From assembly GCF_000685215.1 (NCBI RefSeq), contig NZ_ARYJ01000010.1:1-64000 (forward strand): a stretch of 64,000 nucleotides of DNA, in the 5' to 3' direction. The first letter of the stretch is position 1. Each line of letters opens with the position of its first letter. This DNA is from Hyphomonas jannaschiana VP2. GTDB lineage: Bacteria > Pseudomonadota > Alphaproteobacteria > Caulobacterales > Hyphomonadaceae. Below, in pieces: positions 46,592-55,174 of the stretch. Made by a program: the position numbers and the translations under genes. The notes beneath the pieces are model-generated. The model saw nothing but the letters and a program-made list of their open reading frames with translations. It did not search any database and was not told where the DNA came from.

Positions 46592-46617
46592 GGGCCGGCA
46601 TCGAAAGATGCCGGCCC
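46592..46617 (+). terminator. GNRA-capped hairpin after glnA
   Basis: GGGCCGGCATC (46592-46602), loop GAAA, GATGCCGGCCC (46607-46617): an 11-bp perfect stem with a GNRA tetraloop, 44 bp past the glnA stop. There is no T-tract, so it may protect the 3' end or act with the terminator at 46684. Confidence 0.5.
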
Positions 46618-46683
46618 TTACCGTTCCAGCCCCTCCATGAGGTAACAGGTCAGGTGACGACACGTGATCTGCGTAAACAAAAA

Positions 46684-46708
46684 CCCCGGCGCAAAGGCCG
46701 GGGCTTTT
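46684..46708. terminator. Bidirectional terminator between glnA and clpX
   Basis: CCCCGGC (46684-46690) and GCCGGGG (46697-46703) form a 7-bp stem with loop GCAAAG, followed by CTTTT on the plus strand and preceded by AAAAA, giving a T-tract on the minus strand as well. It lies between convergent glnA and clpX. Confidence 0.7.
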
Positions 46709-46737
46709 CATATCTGTCCTTGGTGAAGACCTGAAGA

Positions 46738-48000
46738 TCAGCCGGCTTCCGGTTGGCTCTTCTTGGCGTGGACGTAGAGTGGCTCGGCATTGCCGTCGAC
46801 GACTTCGCCGCTGATCACCACTTCCTCGACACCGCGCAGGTTCGGCAATTCGAACATCGTGTCGAGCAGGATGCCTTCCATGATGGACCGCAAGCCCCGT
46901 GCACCCGTCTTCCGCGTGATGGCGCGACGCGCGACAGCTGTCAGCGCATCCGGCGTGAAGGTGAGCTGCACATTCTCCATGTCGAAGAGACGCTGATACT
47001 GCTTCAGCAGCGCGTTCTTCGGCTCAGTGAGAATCTGGATCAGCGCCTTCTCGTCGAGGTCTTCCAGGGTCGCGATCACCGGCAGACGGCCGATGAATTC
47101 CGGGATCAGGCCAAAGCGCTGGAGATCTTCCGGCTCCACGTCACGAAGTACTTCGCCAACACCACGGGCTTCTGCGTCCTTCACGGTTGCACCAAAGCCG
47201 ATTGAGGCTGCTTCACCACGCGCGGAAATGATCTTGTCGAGGCCAGCAAATGCACCGCCACAGATGAACAGGATGTTCGTTGTGTCGACCTGCAGGAATT
47301 CCTGCTGTGGATGCTTTCGGCCACCTTGCGGCGGAACCGCCGCCACAGTGCCTTCCATGATCTTCAGAAGCGCCTGCTGGACTCCCTCGCCCGACACGTC
47401 ACGCGTGATGGACGGATTGTCGGACTTGCGGGAAATCTTGTCGATCTCGTCGATATAGACGATGCCGCGCTGGGCCCGCTCGACATTGTAGTCGGCCGAT
47501 TGCAGCAGCTTCAGAACGATGTTCTCGACGTCTTCACCCACATAGCCCGCCTCAGTCAGCGTCGTTGCGTCGGCCATTGTGAACGGCACATCCAGGATAC
47601 GCGCCAGCGTCTGCGCCAGCAGCGTCTTGCCGCACCCCGTCGGACCGACCAGCAGGATGTTGGACTTCGACAGCTCAACACCGTCTGTCTTTCCGGCGTG
47701 GGAGAGGCGTTTGTAGTGGTTGTGAACCGCAACAGACAGGATCCGCTTGGCGTAGGTCTGGCCGATAACATAATCGTCCAGCACATCGCAGATCTCCTGC
47801 GGTGTCGGAACACCTTCACGGGAGCGAACCAGCGAGGTTTTGTTTTCCTCGCGGATGATGTCCATGCAGAGTTCAACGCATTCATCGCAGATGAATACGG
47901 TCGGACCAGCAATGAGCTTCTTAACCTCATGCTGGCTTTTGCCGCAGAACGAGCAGTAAAGCGTGTTCTTGGAGTCGCCTGAGCCGGTTTGTTTGGTCAT
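46738..48000 (-). CDS. clpX: ClpX unfoldase, ATP-binding subunit of ClpXP
   Basis: AAA+ unfoldase that delivers substrates, including CtrA in Caulobacter, to ClpP. The N-terminal C4 zinc domain (YCSFCGKSQ and [10 protein letters not shown]), Walker [16 protein letters not shown], Walker [12 protein letters not shown], pore loop YVGEDVE, and sensor-2 GARGLRSI are intact. Length 420 aa. GAGGAC precedes the ATG. A CtrA-like box lies 25 bp upstream of the start. Confidence 0.98.
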   Translation of the reverse strand: MTKQTGSGDSKNTLYCSFCGKSQHEVKKLIAGPTVFICDECVELCMDIIREENKTSLVRSREGVPTPQEICDVLDDYVIGQTYAKRILSVAVHNHYKRLSHAGKTDGVELSKSNILLVGPTGCGKTLLAQTLARILDVPFTMADATTLTEAGYVGEDVENIVLKLLQSADYNVERAQRGIVYIDEIDKISRKSDNPSITRDVSGEGVQQALLKIMEGTVAAVPPQGGRKHPQQEFLQVDTTNILFICGGAFAGLDKIISARGEAASIGFGATVKDAEARGVGEVLRDVEPEDLQRFGLIPEFIGRLPVIATLEDLDEKALIQILTEPKNALLKQYQRLFDMENVQLTFTPDALTAVARRAITRKTGARGLRSIMEGILLDTMFELPNLRGVEEVVISGEVVDGNAEPLYVHAKKSQPEAG

Positions 48001-48024
48001 GCTGTCCTCAATGCCGTTTAAGGC

Positions 48025-48039
48025 TTAACGTGGTTTTAA
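48025..48039. promoter_or_regulatory. CtrA-like binding box (TTAA-N7-TTAA) upstream of clpX
   Basis: TTAA at 48025-48028, seven bases, TTAA at 48036-48039, matching the full CtrA box of Caulobacter and relatives. Another TTAA half-site is at 48018-48021. It lies in the 125-bp clpP-clpX gap, 25 bp from the clpX ATG. Functionality is inferred. Confidence 0.45.
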
Positions 48040-48079
48040 GCGCCCGGACCCAGTTCCTTAACAGAACAATATGGGCATT

Positions 48080-48103
48080 GGCCTGCACTGCAAGTGGCAG
48101 GCC
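48080..48103 (-). terminator. Hairpin after clpP (terminator or RNA-processing candidate)
   Basis: GGCCTG (48080-48085) and CAGGCC (48098-48103) pair, and CACT pairs with AGTG inside, with one bulged base. It lies 22 bp after the clpP stop on the minus strand. No T-tract follows, so it may only partly separate clpP from clpX. Confidence 0.35.
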
Positions 48104-48125
48104 GCAATACGCGAAATGGCGCGAA

Positions 48126-48749
48126 CTATTTCTCATCCTCTGCAGCCCGGCGTTCGAACACCTTGTCGACGATGCCGAATTCCTGGGCTTCCTCAGCCGT
48201 GAGGAAGGTATCCCGGTCCAGTTTACGCTCGATCACGTCGTATTCCTGGCCGGTATGCTTAACGTAAATCTGGTTCAGGCGCCGCTTAAGATCAATGATT
48301 TCCTCGGCGTGGCGCTCAATATCGGTTGCGACACCGGAATAGCCGCCGGACGGCTGGTGCAGCATCACGCGGGCGTTCGGAAGCGCAAAACGGGCGCCTG
48401 GTTCACCTGCAGCAAGCAGCAGCGAGCCCATCGAGGCCGCCTGTCCGATGCAAACCGTGGACACAGGGCAGCGGATGAACTGCATCGTGTCATAAATCGC
48501 CAGACCGGACGAAACATAACCGCCGGGGCTGTTGATATACATGGCGATTTCTTTTTTCGGATTTTCCGATTCGAGAAACAGAAGCTGCGACGTGATCAGC
48601 GCGGCCATGCCATCATCGATGCCACCGGTCACAAAGATGATCCGCTCCTTGAGGAGGCGCGAGAAGATGTCGAAGGCCCGTTCGCCACGGCTGGTCTGCT
48701 CCACCACCATGGGGACCAGGTTGAGGGCAGTTTGATACGGATTTGACAT
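48126..48749 (-). CDS. clpP: ClpP protease subunit
   Basis: Tetradecameric serine protease working with ClpX or ClpA. The catalytic Ser106 ([11 protein letters not shown]) and His131 ([12 protein letters not shown]) are present with a downstream Asp in the conserved LDRDTFL region. The N-terminus has [22 protein letters not shown]. Length 207 aa. It is followed by clpX on the same strand. Confidence 0.98.
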   Translation of the reverse strand: MSNPYQTALNLVPMVVEQTSRGERAFDIFSRLLKERIIFVTGGIDDGMAALITSQLLFLESENPKKEIAMYINSPGGYVSSGLAIYDTMQFIRCPVSTVCIGQAASMGSLLLAAGEPGARFALPNARVMLHQPSGGYSGVATDIERHAEEIIDLKRRLNQIYVKHTGQEYDVIERKLDRDTFLTAEEAQEFGIVDKVFERRAAEDEK

Positions 48750-48862
48750 AAGTCGGGCCTCGGGCGTCGAAAAAAGGAATCTCTACTTTGCCAGAACTGG
48801 CAGAATGGCTGATATTTGTCCACGCAGGCAGTGCTGCAAGAGGTGATGCGCTGTGGAAAGCG

Positions 48863-49924
48863 TTAGCGAAACGGCCATTCCGGCGCCCGGCTGGGCAATT
48901 CGCCTTCGGGATCCATCATAAAGGCCAGATAGTCGTCATGCACGGTTTGTGCCTGAAGGTCCCGCAGCAGCATGTGATAGCCCTGCTCGTAATAGACCGT
49001 CCGGACATAAGGCGGCAGCACTTTGGCCGTCCGCTCCACCCCCCTTACCGGGACGACATAGTCGTTTGCCCCGTACGACATCAGCGTAGGCAGGCCCTTC
49101 GGCAGGTTCGGCGCACGCTCATGCGCCCGCTCCATCAGCGACACAAGTCCGTAGACCTGATCGATCCGATTGGTCGGCATCATCAACGGATCCGCCCAGG
49201 TCCGCTGTAGCATCTCGACATTGTCCGAAGGCTCGATCCGGACGAACCGCCGGGGCGGCTGCACGACCCAGCCGGGGCGGACGTGGGCCGACAGCCAGAG
49301 ACTTGTCCGATAAGTCAGGTTCATCGCCCCCCATCCCCGCAGGCCCGGCCCGGATGCGATGAACTGGTCGGCGAGCGGCGGATGTTCAGACCCGAAAGCC
49401 GAAATTGCGACGGCGGCGCCCATGGAAATACCAACCACTGTGATCTGCGCATCGGGGTGGCGCTGCCGGGCGATGTCCACCGCTGTTCGGAGATCCTCCC
49501 GCATCAGGTCCTCTTCGGGCCAGATTCCCCTGCCAGGCGAACGGCCAAAGCCCCGCTGGTCATAGGCATAGACGGTGACGCCCTGTGAGGCCCAGTAAGG
49601 CGCCGCCATGTGGAATGCATTTGCATAATCGTTCATGCCATGCAGGCCGACGACGACGTGCCCTGCTGCCGGCCCATCTTCCTGCCCCTCCCAACAGGTC
49701 AGGCCGAGCCTGGCCCCGTCATAAGAGACGAAAGTATTCTGATCCGGAAGGAATTCCGGCGTCACGGATTGCGTCATAGGAAACGGTTCCTGAGTTGAAG
49801 GCGTTGCGCACGCGCTGATTGCCAGCATTGCAAGCAAAGTCAGCCGGCGGACAATGCGGAGCGAACCGCGCGCCGCAGCTCGGGCAGAACGTCTGCCTCG
49901 AACCATGGGTTGCGTTTCAGCCAT
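48863..49924 (-). CDS. Lipoprotein alpha/beta hydrolase, monoacylglycerol-lipase-like
   Basis: A 353-residue serine hydrolase. An Arg-rich N-terminus leads into a short hydrophobic stretch ending in the lipobox AISAC (Cys about residue 38), so it is likely a lipid-anchored envelope protein. The hydrolase core has VVGLHGMNDYANAF, the nucleophile GISMGAA and a C-terminal GYHMLLRD. The fold resembles monoacylglycerol lipases. The ATG at 49924 is set by GGAGGA seven bases upstream, within the preceding UDG-family gene; the two frames overlap by 85 nt. Confidence 0.82.
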   Translation of the reverse strand: MAETQPMVRGRRSARAAARGSLRIVRRLTLLAMLAISACATPSTQEPFPMTQSVTPEFLPDQNTFVSYDGARLGLTCWEGQEDGPAAGHVVVGLHGMNDYANAFHMAAPYWASQGVTVYAYDQRGFGRSPGRGIWPEEDLMREDLRTAVDIARQRHPDAQITVVGISMGAAVAISAFGSEHPPLADQFIASGPGLRGWGAMNLTYRTSLWLSAHVRPGWVVQPPRRFVRIEPSDNVEMLQRTWADPLMMPTNRIDQVYGLVSLMERAHERAPNLPKGLPTLMSYGANDYVVPVRGVERTAKVLPPYVRTVYYEQGYHMLLRDLQAQTVHDDYLAFMMDPEGELPSRAPEWPFR

Positions 49925-50436
49925 GCCGTGTTCCTCCAGCTTGGGTGCGGCAGTGTGAACATGTGATCACGCGCATGGCTTTTCCAGTTCGCGACCGTCG
50001 CCGTCAGTGTTTTTTCAGCCTTTCGCCCAAGATGCCATCGCTGCGCATATCCTCCGACCAGCAGGATCAGCTCCAATTGGGGCAATTGCGCCAACACGCG
50101 ATTACGCCAGACCTCAGCGCACCGTTTCATCGGCGGCAGGTCGCCGCCTTTTGCATCATAGCCGGGGAAACAGAACCCCATTGGCAGAATGGCGATTTTC
50201 GAGGCGTCGTAGAATTCATCACGTGACACGCCCATCCAGTCCCGCAGTCGGTCGCCTGATGGATCATTGAAAGGCGTGCCGGTTGTATCGGCCAGATTGC
50301 CCGGCGCCTGCCCTGCAACAAGAACTGTTGCGGTATCTGATAACTGGAAAACAGGATTGGGGGCACGCTCCATGTCCGTCTCGCACAGACGGCACTGGCG
50401 CATCTCCTTTATCAGGGACTGGAGATCATCGCTCAT
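49840..50436 (-). CDS. Uracil-DNA glycosylase superfamily protein
   Basis: A 198-residue protein with the UDG fold. An N-terminal CRLC pair (C15, C18) with later Cys in GFCFPG and KRCAEVW could bind a [4Fe-4S] cluster as in family 4 enzymes. Motif 1 reads GQAPGNLADTTGTPFND and the second catalytic loop LPHPSWRN. Such proteins remove uracil or related lesions from DNA, but this subgroup (HI0220.2-like) is not well characterised. Its 3' end encodes, in another frame, the N-terminus of the lipoprotein. Confidence 0.85.
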   Translation of the reverse strand: MSDDLQSLIKEMRQCRLCETDMERAPNPVFQLSDTATVLVAGQAPGNLADTTGTPFNDPSGDRLRDWMGVSRDEFYDASKIAILPMGFCFPGYDAKGGDLPPMKRCAEVWRNRVLAQLPQLELILLVGGYAQRWHLGRKAEKTLTATVANWKSHARDHMFTLPHPSWRNTAWLKRNPWFEADVLPELRRAVRSALSAG

Positions 50437-50483
50437 GATGCCATATTTGAGGGTGAATGCGGCCGCGAAAAGGAGAATTCAGC

Positions 50484-51380
50484 ATGAACGGGCACATCTC
50501 GCGGAAAATTGAGCCGAGAGCGCGTGACTTGGGCGGCGGCTTCCGCGTGCGCCGGGTCCTGCCGTTTCATGCCCAGCGGATGGTCGGCCCCTTCGTCTTC
50601 TTCGATCATTTCGGTCCGGTGGACTATGCGCCGGGCGAAGGATTCGACGTCCGGCCACATCCGCATATCGGCCTATCGACGGTGACCTATCTTTTTGAAG
50701 GTGCGATTGAGCACCGGGATTCCCTTGGCACCGATATTGTCATCCGCCCGGGGGCCGTGAACTGGATGACGGCGGGGCATGGCATCGTCCATTCCGAGCG
50801 AACGCCGGCACCGGAACGCAAAGCCGGCCAGAAAATGCATGGCCTGCAGACCTGGGTCGCCTTGCCGAAGACGCATGAAGGTATTCCACCGGCTTTTGAC
50901 CATCACCCCGCCGATACCCTGCCCGAATTCGATCATCGAGGCGCACGAATGCGAGTCCTCGCAGGGGAAGCTTTCGGCCAGGCATCGCCGGTCAGCTTTC
51001 CCTGGCCAATCCTCTATGTCGCCTTCGAGGCGGACGATGGCGCAAGCCTGATCCTGCCGCACACGCTGGCCGAAGAGCGGGCGATCTATCTCGTCAGCGG
51101 AAAGGCTGAAATCGAAGGGGAGATCTTTGACGAAGGCCAGATGCTGGTGCTGACTTCAGGCGCAGATGTCGCTGTCCGGTTTGAGCCGGGGACGAAGGGC
51201 GTGATTTGTGGCGGAGCAGCGATGGATGGCCCGCGCAAGATCGAATGGAATTTTGTCGCCAGCGACCAATCCCTGATCGACCAGGCAAAAAAAGACTGGG
51301 AACACTCCGCCGGGTCAGGTGGATCTGACCGGTTTCCGACGGTTCCCGGTGATACGAAGGAATGGATTCCCCTTCCCTGA
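50484..51380 (+). CDS. Pirin family protein
   Basis: A 298-residue bicupin. The metal-binding motif of the N-terminal cupin is intact: RPHPHIGLSTVTY and HGIVHSE supply three His and one Glu. Bacterial pirins include quercetinases (YhhW) and metabolic regulators; the role here is open. AAGGAG eight bases before the ATG at 50484 sets the start. The next gene's start lies 68 bp past the stop. Confidence 0.92.
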   Translation: MNGHISRKIEPRARDLGGGFRVRRVLPFHAQRMVGPFVFFDHFGPVDYAPGEGFDVRPHPHIGLSTVTYLFEGAIEHRDSLGTDIVIRPGAVNWMTAGHGIVHSERTPAPERKAGQKMHGLQTWVALPKTHEGIPPAFDHHPADTLPEFDHRGARMRVLAGEAFGQASPVSFPWPILYVAFEADDGASLILPHTLAEERAIYLVSGKAEIEGEIFDEGQMLVLTSGADVAVRFEPGTKGVICGGAAMDGPRKIEWNFVASDQSLIDQAKKDWEHSAGSGGSDRFPTVPGDTKEWIPLP

Positions 51381-51448
51381 GGCACAAGCTTGCTCCTCGC
51401 CTGCCCCCGTGCAAAACCCCTCCTAACAGGATTGTTACGGAGAATCTC

Positions 51449-53197
51449 ATGAAGAAGCTGTTCCTGGCAGCCTCCCTGCTGGCGTTGACCGCCTGTGGAG
51501 AGAAAGCCGCCACGGTCGACACCGCCCCCGAAACAGAAACGAACGAAGCCGCAGCTACGCCGGAATTGCTGATGCCGCTTCCGGAAGGCACCGTCGCGGA
51601 CATCACCGCCGACGACCTGGCGGTCCGCATCAAGACGCTCGCAGACGATACGTTTGAAGGCCGCGGCCCCGGTACACCCACAGGTGAAGCTGCTGCTGAG
51701 TGGATCGCTGCAGAGATGGACCGTATCGGCCTCGAACCGGGCGGCGACAACGGCAGCTATCTCCAGGAAGTGAAGATGGTGAACCAGACCATCGATCCCT
51801 CGAAATCCTATCTGAACTTCACTTCGGAAGACGGCACGGAAATCCCGACTACGCTGAAGGATGACGCCGTGATCTGGACCAAGCGCCAGAATGCGACCGA
51901 ACTCTCCTTCGATCCGAGCGACGTCGTTTTTGTCGGCTACGGCGCGGTTGCTCCGGAGTATGACTGGAACGATTACGATGGTCAGGACTTCACCGGCAAA
52001 ACGGTGATTATCCTTGTGAACGACCCGGGATTTGCCACGCAGGATCCGGACCTCTTCAAAGGCAAGGCCATGACCTATTATGGCCGCTGGACCTACAAGT
52101 ATGAGGAAGCCGCCCGCCAGCACGCTGCAGCGGCCATCGTTGTCCATGAGACCGCGCCGGCCGCCTATGGCTGGGACGTGGTGGCAAACTCCTGGTCGGG
52201 TGCTCAGTCTGATCTCGTCCGCGCCAATGGCGGCGAAGACCGCACCACAATGGAAGCCTGGATCACCCGCGACAAGGCAGAAGAACTCTTCAAGGCCGCA
52301 GGTCTTGATTATGAGACGCTGAAAAACGCTGCCAAGGAGCGCGGCTTCAAGCCAGTTCCGCTCACCGGCCTAAAAGCTGAAGGCGCGATCACCCAGAAAA
52401 TCGAACCGCTGACCAGCCACAACGTGATCGGCGTTCTCCCCGGGCAGACAACACCGGATGAGTATGTTCTTTACACGGCTCACTGGGACCACCTCGGCAA
52501 GAAGTCCGGCGAGAAAACCGGCGCGCCGGGCGAAGACTTTTACCAGGATCAGATCTTCAACGGCGCTGTGGACAATGCAACGGGCGCTGCAGCACTTCTG
52601 GAAATCGCAGAAGCCATGGCTGCTCAGCCGCTCGACCGTTCCGTCATGTTCCTGTCTGTGACGCTGGAAGAGTCCGGGCTGCTCGGCTCTGAATACTTCG
52701 CCCAGCACCCGACGGTGCCGCTGAACAAGATCGTGGCCGGTATCAACATGGACGGCTCCCTGCCTGTCGGGCGTACGCATGATATGGTCGTCGTCGGTTA
52801 TGGCGCGTCCGAACTTGAAGACATGCTGATCGATTACCTCGAAACGCAGAACCGCGTCGTGAAGCCGGATCCGAAACCGGAAGCTGGCTCGTTCTATCGC
52901 TCGGACCATATCTCGCTGGCAAAGCGCGGCGTGCCGATGCTTTATGCGGATGGCGGGGAAGACAAGCTGGACGGCGGCATCGCAGCCGGCAAAGCCATCG
53001 CCCAGGCCTACAACGAACAGCGCTACCACAAGCCCATGGACGAATATTCGGACGACTGGGATCTCTCGGGCAATGAAGAAGACGTGACCGCACTCTTCGA
53101 AGTCGGAAAGGCGATTGCGCAGTCCGACAAATGGCCGACCTGGTATGAAGGCAACGAATTCGAAGCGGCTCGCAAGGCCAGCCTCGGAGAAGAATAA
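51449..53197 (+). CDS. M28-family zinc aminopeptidase lipoprotein with PA domain
   Basis: A 582-residue exported metallopeptidase. The N-terminus MKKLFLAASLLALTACGE ends in a lipobox (LTAC), so it is probably anchored by lipid. A PA insertion (about 130-260) precedes the di-zinc core: HWDHLG, GAVDNATGAA, TLEESGLLGSEYF, NMDG and SDH provide the metal ligands and catalytic Glu. It should release N-terminal amino acids from periplasmic or external peptides. ACGGAG precedes the ATG; an upstream in-frame start overlapping pirin is not credible. Confidence 0.93.
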   Translation: MKKLFLAASLLALTACGEKAATVDTAPETETNEAAATPELLMPLPEGTVADITADDLAVRIKTLADDTFEGRGPGTPTGEAAAEWIAAEMDRIGLEPGGDNGSYLQEVKMVNQTIDPSKSYLNFTSEDGTEIPTTLKDDAVIWTKRQNATELSFDPSDVVFVGYGAVAPEYDWNDYDGQDFTGKTVIILVNDPGFATQDPDLFKGKAMTYYGRWTYKYEEAARQHAAAAIVVHETAPAAYGWDVVANSWSGAQSDLVRANGGEDRTTMEAWITRDKAEELFKAAGLDYETLKNAAKERGFKPVPLTGLKAEGAITQKIEPLTSHNVIGVLPGQTTPDEYVLYTAHWDHLGKKSGEKTGAPGEDFYQDQIFNGAVDNATGAAALLEIAEAMAAQPLDRSVMFLSVTLEESGLLGSEYFAQHPTVPLNKIVAGINMDGSLPVGRTHDMVVVGYGASELEDMLIDYLETQNRVVKPDPKPEAGSFYRSDHISLAKRGVPMLYADGGEDKLDGGIAAGKAIAQAYNEQRYHKPMDEYSDDWDLSGNEEDVTALFEVGKAIAQSDKWPTWYEGNEFEAARKASLGEE

Positions 53198-53203
53198 TCC
53201 TCT

Positions 53204-53240
53204 GCCACCCGCCGGAAACTTCCGGCGGGTGGCATCTTTT
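53204..53240 (+). terminator. Terminator after the M28 peptidase gene
   Basis: GCCACCCGCCGG (53204-53215) and CCGGCGGGTGGC (53222-53233) form a 12-bp GC-rich stem with loop AAACTT, then ATCTTTT. It lies 7 bp past the stop and 19 bp before the rlmJ start. Confidence 0.8.
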
Positions 53241-53258
53241 ACAACGAGGCCTCTCGGC

Positions 53259-54041
53259 ATGCTCTCCTACCAGCACGGATTTCATGCGGGCAATCGTGCT
53301 GATGTCCTCAAGCATGCTGTCCTGCACGCGATCCTGAGTGCTGCAGCAAAAGAATGCCCGAACACGCTCTACGTCGAGACCCATTCCGGACGCGGACGGT
53401 ATGACCTCGACGGCGCTCAGGCCACAAAGGGCGGGGAAGCGCAGGATGGCGTTCTCTCACTTCTAGAAGACGGCGCACCAAAGCCGCTACGCCCCTGGCT
53501 GGATCTGGTGAAGCAGCGAGGCAGAGGCGACTATCCGGGCTCGCCAGCCCTCGCGCAGCAGCTTCTGCCGTCATCATCCCGCATGATTTTCTTTGAAAAG
53601 CACCCCACGGAACACAAGGAACTCGTCAAGGCCCTCGGAACTGACCCACGCCTTCAGGTGAAACATGCTGATGGATATTCAGGCGCCCTGAAACTTGCAC
53701 CGCGCAGCAGTGAGCGGATGATCTGTTTCGTTGACCCGAGCTACGAAACCAGCCGCGATATTGATGCCCTCGCCCTGTGGACCCCGAAGGCGCTCAAGCG
53801 CTGGCCCAAAGGTACGCTGATCCTCTGGCTGCCACTTTTCAAAGACGGACGGGAAATCGAGTTCGGTGAATACCTCACTGAACTGGATGACTGTTTCGTG
53901 GCCGGCGCCCGCTGGCCAATGGACCCGCTGGATGAAGGCGCCCTCGAAGGGTCTGCAATCGTCGCCTACCGCGCACCTGCTGCTGCGCGTGAGGCATCCC
54001 TGAACATTGCCAGCGCCCTACAATCCTGGTGGGTGCGCTGA
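53259..54041 (+). CDS. rlmJ: 23S rRNA (adenine-2030-N6)-methyltransferase
   Basis: SAM-dependent methyltransferase acting on A2030 of 23S rRNA. The N-terminus MLSYQHGFHAGNRADVLKHAVL is diagnostic; ETHSGRGRYDL is the SAM motif and FVDPSYE the catalytic motif (Ser where E. coli has the second Pro of DPPY). Length 260 aa. The ATG at 53259 begins at the conserved N-terminus with GAGG upstream. Its end overlaps the next gene by 13 nt. Confidence 0.94.
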   Translation: MLSYQHGFHAGNRADVLKHAVLHAILSAAAKECPNTLYVETHSGRGRYDLDGAQATKGGEAQDGVLSLLEDGAPKPLRPWLDLVKQRGRGDYPGSPALAQQLLPSSSRMIFFEKHPTEHKELVKALGTDPRLQVKHADGYSGALKLAPRSSERMICFVDPSYETSRDIDALALWTPKALKRWPKGTLILWLPLFKDGREIEFGEYLTELDDCFVAGARWPMDPLDEGALEGSAIVAYRAPAAAREASLNIASALQSWWVR

Positions 54042-55174
54042 CGGCGCGGGACCGCCACGTTCTGCTCGCAGGTGGCGGGCACGCGCATGCGGTTGCACTG
54101 CGCAGACTTGCGAAGAAGCCTCTGGCCCCTGGCGTCAGTCTGACACTCGTGGCGCCTTCTACGCAGAACCTCTACAGCGGAGCCCTTCCGGGCGTCATAG
54201 CCGGCCATTGGACGGCCGATTCCATAGGCGTGCCTCTGGAGCCGCTATGTGCAGCCGCGGGTGTATCATTCGTCCAGGACAGCATTACTTCCATAGACGC
54301 GGGGGCAAACACCGTACAGCTCGCGTCCGGCAATACGCTTTCCTTCGATCTGGCGAGCCTCGATGTTGGCTCCGGTATCCGACCGCTGGAATTTGCCGGA
54401 AGTAAAAACGGACTTGTTCCGATCCGGCCGATCAGTCCATTCCTTTTGAAATGGCAAGACGCGATCAAGAGTATAAGAGGCTCTGACACACCGCCTTCCA
54501 TTGTTGTGATAGGCGCGGGTCTGGCAGGCATTGAGGTTGCTCTGGCGATAAAATTTCGCCTGACGCAGGTAGGGGTTCCGGATGCAAAGGTTCATCTCGT
54601 CGATGCTGGTAATGAAATCGCCTCCGGCAATTCTCTGGCTCTCCGCCGCAAGCTGTACCGCGCCCTCGACCGGGCAAACATCGCACTATGGCTGAATGCG
54701 CGCGTTCGATCCGTAGACGCTGGCATCGTGAGTCTCTCAACCGGCGAGACGCTCGAAGCCGCTCTAGCCGTGAACTGTGCCGGTTCTGCGCCACATGACT
54801 GGATTGGCGAGTCCGCGCTGAGCACGGTTCAGGGGCGTGTTGAAGTTGACCCCTGCCTTCGTTCCACAAGCCATACAAATATCTGGGCCGCAGGGGACAC
54901 AAGTTACTTCAAGGCAAGCCCTCTGGAACCAGCCGGTGTGTTTGCTGTCCGCGCCGGCCCGGTGATTGCGGAAAATATCCAGCGTTGGTCACAGGACCAA
55001 CCCCTGACACATTTCAATCCGCAGTCTGATTACCTGAAGCTGGTCAGCCTTGGTGAGCAAAAAGCCATTGCCGAAAAGTTCGGCATCACATTGGAAGGTG
55101 GCTGGGTCTGGAAGCTGAAAAAGTGGATCGACTTCTCATTCCTGCGGCAACACAGCCTGCCCGCGCGCGACTGA
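54029..55174 (+). CDS. FAD-dependent NADH dehydrogenase-like oxidoreductase
   Basis: A 381-residue two-dinucleotide-fold flavoprotein. The FAD site VLLAGGGHAHAVALRRL (a Gly-rich loop with HAHA, as in the oxidoreductase half of SelD fusion proteins) opens the protein; the NAD(P)H site is IVVIGAGLAGIEVAL; IWAAGDTSYF is the second FAD motif. It is NDH-2-like without an obvious membrane anchor. The start is GTG at 54029 within the end of rlmJ, suggesting coupling. The 3' end overlaps lpxB by 39 nt on the opposite strand. Confidence 0.85.
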   Translation: MGALTARDRHVLLAGGGHAHAVALRRLAKKPLAPGVSLTLVAPSTQNLYSGALPGVIAGHWTADSIGVPLEPLCAAAGVSFVQDSITSIDAGANTVQLASGNTLSFDLASLDVGSGIRPLEFAGSKNGLVPIRPISPFLLKWQDAIKSIRGSDTPPSIVVIGAGLAGIEVALAIKFRLTQVGVPDAKVHLVDAGNEIASGNSLALRRKLYRALDRANIALWLNARVRSVDAGIVSLSTGETLEAALAVNCAGSAPHDWIGESALSTVQGRVEVDPCLRSTSHTNIWAAGDTSYFKASPLEPAGVFAVRAGPVIAENIQRWSQDQPLTHFNPQSDYLKLVSLGEQKAIAEKFGITLEGGWVWKLKKWIDFSFLRQHSLPARD

